In this document: one piece after another, positions 59,046 to 64,000 of the stretch
Numbering within the stretch: the stretch's first letter is position 1
How the letters are laid out: each line of letters starts with the position of its first letter
Source of the DNA: HRBIN24 sp035574155
GTDB lineage: Bacteria; Chloroflexota; Dehalococcoidia; SM23-28-2; HRBIN24
Direction of reading: 5' to 3'
Assembly: GCA_035574155.1 (NCBI GenBank)
Contig: DATLZD010000021.1
Location: forward strand, 80,648-144,647
DNA: 64,000 bases
Program-made: the position numbers and the translations under genes
The notes under the pieces: generated by a model
Databases searched by the model: none
The model's input: only the letters and a program-made list of their open reading frames with translations
Told to the model about the DNA's origin: nothing

Positions 59046-59051
59046 TATAAT
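59046..59051 (+). promoter_or_regulatory. -10 element before the RNA-repair genes
   Basis: A perfect TATAAT followed by GG lies 45 bases before the archease start. A TGGCCT at 59020-59025 is too far (20 bases) to be a good -35. Confidence 0.4.
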
Positions 59052-59095
59052 GGTCTTGGGCCGGGCCGCCGGGCACCGGCCGGGAGGGAGTGGGC

Positions 59096-59524
59096 ATGGC
59101 CGAGGCGCCGCCACCCTTCGAGGTCCTGGAGCACACGGCCGACGTCAGGGTGGTGGCCCGAGGCCGCACCCTGGAGGAGCTCTTCGCCAATGCCGCCCTG
59201 GCCATGTCCCATCTAGTGGCCGACCTGGACGGGGTGGCCGAGAGGGAGCGGCAGGAGCTATCGGCGGAGGGCCAGGACTGGGAGTCCCTGCTGGTCCGCT
59301 GGCTCAACGAGCTGCTCTACTGGCTGGACGCCAAGAACATGCTCTTCCGGCGGTTCCAGGTGGACGAGCTGGCGCCCTATCGCCTACGGGCGGTGGCGTG
59401 GGGAGAGCGCCTGGACCCCACGCGCCACCAGCTACACATGGGCATCAAGGGCATAACGCGTCACCTGCTCCAGGTGCGGCACCAGGACGGCTGGTGGCAG
59501 GCCCAGGTCGTGTTTGATATCTGA
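59096..59524 (+). CDS. Archease
   Basis: Archease activates the RNA ligase RtcB, promoting its guanylylation and multiple turnover. The 142-residue protein has the N-terminal FEVLEHTADVRVVARGRTLEELFANAALAM, with the metal-binding Asp16 after HTA, LLVRWLNELLYWLDAKN and a C-terminal HQLHMGIKGITRHLL. rtcB lies two genes downstream on the same strand, the usual association. ATG 59096 follows GGGAGGGAG. Confidence 0.93.
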   Translation: MAEAPPPFEVLEHTADVRVVARGRTLEELFANAALAMSHLVADLDGVAERERQELSAEGQDWESLLVRWLNELLYWLDAKNMLFRRFQVDELAPYRLRAVAWGERLDPTRHQLHMGIKGITRHLLQVRHQDGWWQAQVVFDI

Positions 59525-59548
59525 CGCCTTCGGTGCAAGGGGCAAGGC

Positions 59549-60439
59549 ATGGCCTATCTGGAGACGGGCAGCGTGCGCCTATGGTATGACGTGCGGGGCG
59601 AGGGATTCCCCGTGCTCTTCATTCACGGTGGCTTCGCCGGGGTGGGCTACCGACTGCAGCCCCGGACTTACGAGTGGTTGGACGAGTTCGTGCCCCACTA
59701 CCGGGTAGTTGTCTACCACCGTCGCGGCTGCGGGTGGTCCTCCCTGCCCAAGGACGGGTGGTCGCTGGCGGCCCAGGTCTCGGACGCCGTGGCGGTCATG
59801 GACGCCCTGGGGCTGGACCAGGCCCACGTCATCGGCAGCTCGGCGGGCGGGCCTATCGCCCTCCTGCTGGCCCTGGAGCACCCCCGGCGGGTCCGCTCCC
59901 TGGCCCTGGCCAACACCGCCGCAGCCCTCTTCCGCCCGGAGGCCTCGGGGGGCATCGCCGACATCGTCCGGCGGGAGCTGGAGATTCTGCGCCGCGAGGG
60001 TGCCCTCGCCCTGTTCCGCCGTCGGCCTGCCGAGGCCCGCATCTCCCTGGCCGCCCTCTGGGAGCGGCCGGCCATGGAGGCCGCAGGTCGCCTGTCGGAG
60101 TGGCAGGACAGCTATCGAGAGCTGGCCCGGCAGGCCGCCGCCTCCCTGAGCGAGGAGGAGTGGGTCCAGCTCTGCGCTGCCGAGGTGGAAAACATCGCCG
60201 CCTACTTGGACGCCGACCTGCGGCCACGACTGAGCGACGTCCGAGCGCCGGCCATCGTCGTCCACGGCGATGCCGACCGGGTGGTCCCCCTGGACTGGGG
60301 GCTGGAGCTGGCCCGTATGTTACCCGTCGCCGAAGTGGCGGTGGTGACCGGAGCGCCCCACGGCATCCTGGGAGACAGCGCCGAGGCCCGCCGCCGTGTC
60401 CTGGAGTTCTTCCTCAAGGTAGACGGTCGCCTGAGCTGA
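59549..60439 (+). CDS. Alpha/beta hydrolase
   Basis: The 296-residue hydrolase shows FPVLFIHGGFAGVG (oxyanion hole), nucleophile Ser in HVIGSSAGGPIALLLALEH, an Asp in VHGDADRVVPLDWG and His in TGAPHGILGD. The substrate is unknown. It lies between archease and rtcB with gaps of 24 and 13 bases, so it is likely co-transcribed with them. A link to RNA repair is only positional. The start is ATG 59549 after GGGGCAAGG. Confidence 0.9.
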   Translation: MAYLETGSVRLWYDVRGEGFPVLFIHGGFAGVGYRLQPRTYEWLDEFVPHYRVVVYHRRGCGWSSLPKDGWSLAAQVSDAVAVMDALGLDQAHVIGSSAGGPIALLLALEHPRRVRSLALANTAAALFRPEASGGIADIVRRELEILRREGALALFRRRPAEARISLAALWERPAMEAAGRLSEWQDSYRELARQAAASLSEEEWVQLCAAEVENIAAYLDADLRPRLSDVRAPAIVVHGDADRVVPLDWGLELARMLPVAEVAVVTGAPHGILGDSAEARRRVLEFFLKVDGRLS

Positions 60440-60452
60440 GGGGTGGTGTGCT

Positions 60453-61913
60453 ATGGGCAGGGACTGGAGGAAGGTGCTGCAGAAGCTGGACGAGTGGCGC
60501 TGGCTGCTGCCCCAGGAATACAAGCCAGGCATGCGGGTGCCGGGCCTCATCTACGCTTCCGAAGAGATGTTGTCCCACATCGGCGAGGACATGGCCATCG
60601 AGCAGGTGGCCAACGTGGCCTTCCTGCCCGGCATCGTCGGGTACTCCCTGGCCATGCCCGATATCCACTGGGGCTACGGCTTTCCCATCGGCGGCGTGGC
60701 CGCCATGCGGGTGGAGGACGGCGTGATCTCGCCCGGTGGGGTCGGCTTCGATATCAACTGCGGCACCCGCGTCATCCGCACCGACCTGCGGGAGGAGGAC
60801 GTCCGGCCCCGGCTGCGGGAGCTGGTGAACCAGCTCTTCCGCGACATCCCTTCGGGCGTGGGCAGCGCCGGCCTGGTGAAGGTCTCCATGAAGGAGATAG
60901 ACCAGGTCCTGGTGAAGGGCGCGCGCTGGGCGGTGGAACAGGGCTATGGCTGGCCCGAAGACCTGGAGGTCATCGAGGGAGGCGGCGCCCTGCCCGGCGC
61001 CAACCCGGAGAAGGTGAGCCGGCGGGCCAAGGAGCGGGGGCTGCCACAGCTGGGCACCTTGGGCTCCGGCAACCACTTCCTGGAGGTCCAGGTCATCGAC
61101 CATATCTACGACCCCGACCGGGCGGCGGTCATGGGCATCCGAGAGCCCGGCCAGGTGGTGGTCTTTGTCCATTGCGGCTCCCGCGGCCTGGGCCACCAGA
61201 CCTGCGAGGACTACCTGGACGTGATGGAGGCCACGGCCAAGCGCTACAACATCCACCTGCCTGACCGCCAGTTGGCCTGCGCGCCCATCCGTTCCAAGGA
61301 GGGCCAGGACTACCTGGCAGCCATGACGGCAGCGGCCAACTTCGCCTTCTGCAACCGTCAGATCATCACCCACTGGGTGCGGCAGGCCTTCGCCCGGGTC
61401 TTGGGGCGCGACCCCCGTGACATGGGCATGCACCTGGTCTATGACGTTGCCCACAACATCGCCAAGATAGAGCGCCACCGCTACAACGGCCGCGAGCTGA
61501 CGGTGTGCGTCCACCGGAAGGGTGCTACCCGCGCCTTCGCCCCCGGCCACCCCGATGTCCCCGCCCGCTATCGCGGCATCGGCCAGCCGGTGCTGGTGCC
61601 GGGGGACATGGGACGTTACTCCTTCCTGCTGGTGGGGACCCAGAGGGCAATGGAGGAGACGTGGGGCTCCACGTGCCACGGCGCCGGCCGCGTGCAGAGC
61701 CGTGCCGCCGCCAAGCGCGCCCTCAAGGGGGTGGACATCGCCGAGAAGCTGGCGGCCCGGGGCATCATCGTCCGCGCCCAGAACCGGGCCCTCCTGGCCG
61801 AGGAGGCCAGCGAGGCCTACAAGGACGTGGCCGACGTGGTGGAGGTGCTGCACGAGGCGGGCATTTCGCTGAAGGTCGCCCGCATGCGCCCCATCGGCGT
61901 GGTCAAGGGCTAG
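60453..61913 (+). CDS. rtcB: RNA-splicing ligase RtcB
   Basis: RtcB joins RNA 2',3'-cyclic phosphate or 3'-phosphate ends to 5'-OH ends, using GTP and manganese. It functions in RNA repair. Metal ligands are visible: Asp100 and Cys103 in GVGFDINCGTRV, His in LGSGNHFLEVQ, His in VYDVAHNIAK. The guanylylated histidine is His409 in STCHGAGRVQSR. It has 486 residues. It ends the archease-hydrolase-rtcB run, and its stop shares a CTAG with the convergent MscS gene. Confidence 0.96.
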   Translation: MGRDWRKVLQKLDEWRWLLPQEYKPGMRVPGLIYASEEMLSHIGEDMAIEQVANVAFLPGIVGYSLAMPDIHWGYGFPIGGVAAMRVEDGVISPGGVGFDINCGTRVIRTDLREEDVRPRLRELVNQLFRDIPSGVGSAGLVKVSMKEIDQVLVKGARWAVEQGYGWPEDLEVIEGGGALPGANPEKVSRRAKERGLPQLGTLGSGNHFLEVQVIDHIYDPDRAAVMGIREPGQVVVFVHCGSRGLGHQTCEDYLDVMEATAKRYNIHLPDRQLACAPIRSKEGQDYLAAMTAAANFAFCNRQIITHWVRQAFARVLGRDPRDMGMHLVYDVAHNIAKIERHRYNGRELTVCVHRKGATRAFAPGHPDVPARYRGIGQPVLVPGDMGRYSFLLVGTQRAMEETWGSTCHGAGRVQSRAAAKRALKGVDIAEKLAARGIIVRAQNRALLAEEASEAYKDVADVVEVLHEAGISLKVARMRPIGVVKG

Positions 61914-62752
61914 CGGTTCGACCCTTGGTCCTGGGCTAGAACGTGAGAGGGGAAGGGGACACGCACCCCCTCCCGCAGAAAGGCCTCCACCAGCCTCTGG
62001 CGCAACACCCCTGAAAGCTCCCACTGGCAGCCGGGGCGGGCCATCCCCCGCACCCGCAGCACTATGCCCTGGTCGCCTACCGCCTCCACCCAGGCCAGAC
62101 GTGGTGCCTCGATGATGTGGTGCCCCCAGGCCGGGTCGCGGGCCAGCGCCTGCCCCACACCATCTACGATGCGACGCACTCGCTCCAGGTCCTCGCCGTA
62201 GGCCACCCGCACCTCCAGGAAGATGCCGCCGCTGCCGCGGGTGTAGTTGGACACCGCGCCGATGAGGCTGTTGGGGACGACGTGCAGCACTCCGCTCCAG
62301 TCCCGCAGGACGGTGCGACGCAGGCTCAGGTCCTCCACCACCCCCTGCAAGTTGCCCACGGCGATGTAGTCCCCCTTGCGGAACTGGTCCTCCAACAGGA
62401 TGAAGACGCCGTTGATGACGTCCCGCACCAGCAGCTGGGCACCCAGCGCCAGGGCCACTCCGGTGATGCCCAGGCCCGTGAGCACGGCGGCGATGTTGAC
62501 CCCCAGCTCGGGCAATATAGTCAGCAGGCCGATGATGAACAGCAGGGCCGCCACCAGCCAGTTGGCGGCCGACGCGAGGGTCTCCACTCTGCGGCGGAAG
62601 TCCACGTCCACCGCCGGATGGGAAAGCAGGCGGCCCAGGAGGCGCGGGAAGAAGACGCGGAAGACGATGTAGACCAGCGCCAGGGCCACGACGATGCCCA
62701 CTATGCGCAGGCCATGGTCGAAGAACCAGTCCATGCCGTCCTGGGAGGTCAA
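61910..62752 (-). CDS. MscS-family mechanosensitive channel
   Basis: The product is a small-conductance channel of up to 280 residues. It has three membrane helices (the first near residues 14-34), the pore-lining TM3 ANWLVAALLFIIGLLTILPELGVNIAAVLTGLGITGVALALGAQLLVRDVINGVFILLEDQF, the beta domain VGNLQGVVEDLSLRRTVLRDWSGVLHVVPNSLIG and a C-terminal alpha/beta domain. It releases solutes during osmotic downshock. Start options are TTG 62752, overlapping the helicase stop, or ATG 62734 with a weak AGGA site. Confidence 0.93.
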   Translation of the reverse strand: MTSQDGMDWFFDHGLRIVGIVVALALVYIVFRVFFPRLLGRLLSHPAVDVDFRRRVETLASAANWLVAALLFIIGLLTILPELGVNIAAVLTGLGITGVALALGAQLLVRDVINGVFILLEDQFRKGDYIAVGNLQGVVEDLSLRRTVLRDWSGVLHVVPNSLIGAVSNYTRGSGGIFLEVRVAYGEDLERVRRIVDGVGQALARDPAWGHHIIEAPRLAWVEAVGDQGIVLRVRGMARPGCQWELSGVLRQRLVEAFLREGVRVPFPSHVLAQDQGSNR

Positions 62753-64000
62753 GACGCCCCCTGGGGCCCGGCATGCTCCAGCCGGGCCAGCGATAGCAGC
62801 AGCTTCTTGATGCCTGCCTCGCCCTTGAAGGCCACCGTCACAAGATGGTCATCGCCTGTGGGGGTGCAGGACACGACCACCCCCTCTCCGAAGCGGGGAT
62901 GGCGCACCCGGTCGCCCGCCCTGAAAGCGGGAGCGGTGGCGCCGCCATCGGCGCTGGTCGCGGGGGTGGCGTAGACCTGGGAGGGACGACGAGGCTGGGC
63001 CGGCACCACCAGGTGGGGCGGGATATCGGCCAGGAAGCGCGAGGGCGGGTGCGGCCCGCCGCGGCTGCGGCGGAAGGCACGCACCAGGTAGAGCAGCTCC
63101 TTGGCCCTCGTCATCCCCACGTAGCACAGACGCCGCTCCTCCTCCATCTGCTCTGGGTCGTCGAAGGAGCGGATGTGGGGCAGGAGGCCCTCCTCCATCC
63201 CCACGATGAACACCACCGGGAACTCCAGCCCCTTGGCAGCGTGAAGAGTGATGAGGGTGACAGCATTGGCGCTCTCGTCGTAGCGGTCCACATCCGTGAC
63301 CAGGGCCACGTCCTCCAGCAGGGCTGCCAGGGCATCCTGCGGCCGCAGCTCGTCGTAGGTGGCGGCCACAGAGCGCAGCTCCTCCACGTTCTCCCAGCGC
63401 TCCTCTCCCTGCGGCTCGGACAGGATGTAGGGGCGGTAGTCGGTGGCCTCGATGACCGCGTCCAGTAGCTGCGACAGAGGCACCTGAGAGGCCCGGGCGA
63501 TGAGCTGGTTCAGGAGGCCCAGGAAGCGCAGCAAGGCCCCCACCGCCCGCCGCTGGAATCCCGGCTTCGGCGCGGCGAGAGATTCCGGCGTGGGAGAGTC
63601 CCTCTCCTGCTGAGCCAGCAACTGCAGCGCGGCGTAGAGGGGGACCCCCAGCTGTCGCGCCCAGCGCTGCAGCTCCAGAACCGTCCGCTCGCCAATGCCC
63701 CGCGGCGGCACGTTCAGCACCCGCAGCAGGGCTACCGAGTCGAAGGGGTTGTGGACCAGGCGCAGGTAGGCCAGCAGGTCCTTCACCTCGCGCCGCTCGT
63801 AGAACCGCACGCCCCCCACCAGCCGGTAGGGGATGCCACGACGCAGAAAGGCCTCTTCCAGCGGCCGCGACTGGGCATTGGTGCGGTACATGACGGCGAA
63901 GTGGCGATAGGGGCGCCTCTCCTCCCTGGCCAGCCGCTCGATCTCGGCGGCAACGAAGGAGGCTTCCTCCACCTCGTCGAAGGCCTCGTAGACCACCGCC
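62749..64000 (-). CDS. UvrD/PcrA-type DNA helicase, N-terminus beyond window
   Basis: This is the C-terminal part (at least 417 residues) of a superfamily 1A helicase used in repair and replication restart. Motif IV appears in FAVMYRTNAQSRPLEEAFLRRGIPYRLVGGVRFYERREVKDLLAYLRL. Motif V is VTLITLHAAKGLEFPVVFIVGMEEGLLPH, and motif VI is EEERRLCYVGMTRAKELLYL. A C-terminal PcrA-like tail with GDRVRHPRFGEGVV follows. Walker A and B lie outside the window. The frame runs open to base 64000. Confidence 0.93.
   Translation of the reverse strand, partial: AVVYEAFDEVEEASFVAAEIERLAREERRPYRHFAVMYRTNAQSRPLEEAFLRRGIPYRLVGGVRFYERREVKDLLAYLRLVHNPFDSVALLRVLNVPPRGIGERTVLELQRWARQLGVPLYAALQLLAQQERDSPTPESLAAPKPGFQRRAVGALLRFLGLLNQLIARASQVPLSQLLDAVIEATDYRPYILSEPQGEERWENVEELRSVAATYDELRPQDALAALLEDVALVTDVDRYDESANAVTLITLHAAKGLEFPVVFIVGMEEGLLPHIRSFDDPEQMEEERRLCYVGMTRAKELLYLVRAFRRSRGGPHPPSRFLADIPPHLVVPAQPRRPSQVYATPATSADGGATAPAFRAGDRVRHPRFGEGVVVSCTPTGDDHLVTVAFKGEAGIKKLLLSLARLEHAGPQGAS

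Overview
The window is a GC-rich bacterial chromosome segment, gene-dense and almost free of mobile DNA. Gene content suggests an uncultivated, probably thermophilic member of the Chloroflexota. It combines F420 chromophore genes (cofG, cofH), a siroheme/tetrapyrrole operon with a CobA-HemD fusion, a DUF6391-type protein, a TIGR01906/DUF1461 membrane protein, a MoxR/VWA pair, RtcB/archease, and cell-wall genes (alanine racemase, LCP ligase). It also has a selenocysteine tRNA gene. The phylum is an inference from gene content; no rRNA is present.

Layout. 1-9.6 kb (+): a broken-up tryptophan operon, trpS(partial)-trpE-[ABC permease-ABC ATPase]-[toxin-antitoxin pair]-trpG-trpD-trpC-trpF-structured gap-trpB. 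9.6-10.8 kb (-): DUF6391 and DedA-like membrane proteins. 10.9-14.9 kb (+): MoxR AAA+ ATPase, a PPOX-fold protein and a VWA protein. 15-17.9 kb (+): an exported copper-handling module (His/Cys-rich membrane protein, exported protein, CopC-CopD fusion, 46-aa membrane peptide). 17.9-19.2 kb (-): hydrolase and glyoxalase-fold epimerase. 19.3-20.3 kb (+): lipid kinase.

20.2-32.2 kb (-): a tightly packed 12-gene run, transcribed as CPBP protease-trpA-aroH-aroF-scpA-UroD family-ribF-tyrS-acpS-nnr-recJ-recF. It holds the trpA missing from the trp operon and the entry enzymes of aromatic synthesis. 32.3-33.9 kb (+): tusA-like, dsrE-like, rpsT and SCP2 genes, three of them behind recognisable promoters. 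34-37 kb (-): LCP ligase, alanine racemase, unknown protein. 37.2-39.9 kb (+): cofG-cofH behind phased direct repeats. 39.9-43 kb: EF-Tu-domain-like small protein (-), DNA polymerase IV (+) under a perfect LexA-type box, and an ABC1/UbiB kinase (+). 43.1-51.2 kb (+): a MerR/BldC-like regulator leading the tetrapyrrole operon (met8-like, hemA, hemC, cobA-hemD, hemB, HAD, hemL). 51.3-56.3 kb (+): selC, dgt, dnaG, rpoD, FmdB-type zinc ribbon. 56.3-62 kb: DUF1461 membrane protein (-), mazG (+), a small lipoprotein (-), a thioredoxin-fold protein (+), and an archease-hydrolase-rtcB RNA-repair unit (+). 62-64 kb (-): MscS channel and the C-terminal part of a UvrD/PcrA helicase that runs off the window.

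Genes are coupled by ATGA/GTGA stop-start overlaps, and convergent pairs repeatedly share a CTAG. Several -10 boxes sit only a few bases from start codons, suggesting leaderless messages. No single large new system was found. The best leads are a tyrosyl-tRNA synthetase lacking the HIGH motif, selC, the SOS box on dinB, phased TTGTCCAC repeats before cofG, the tandem-hairpin leader of trpB, and the copper module.
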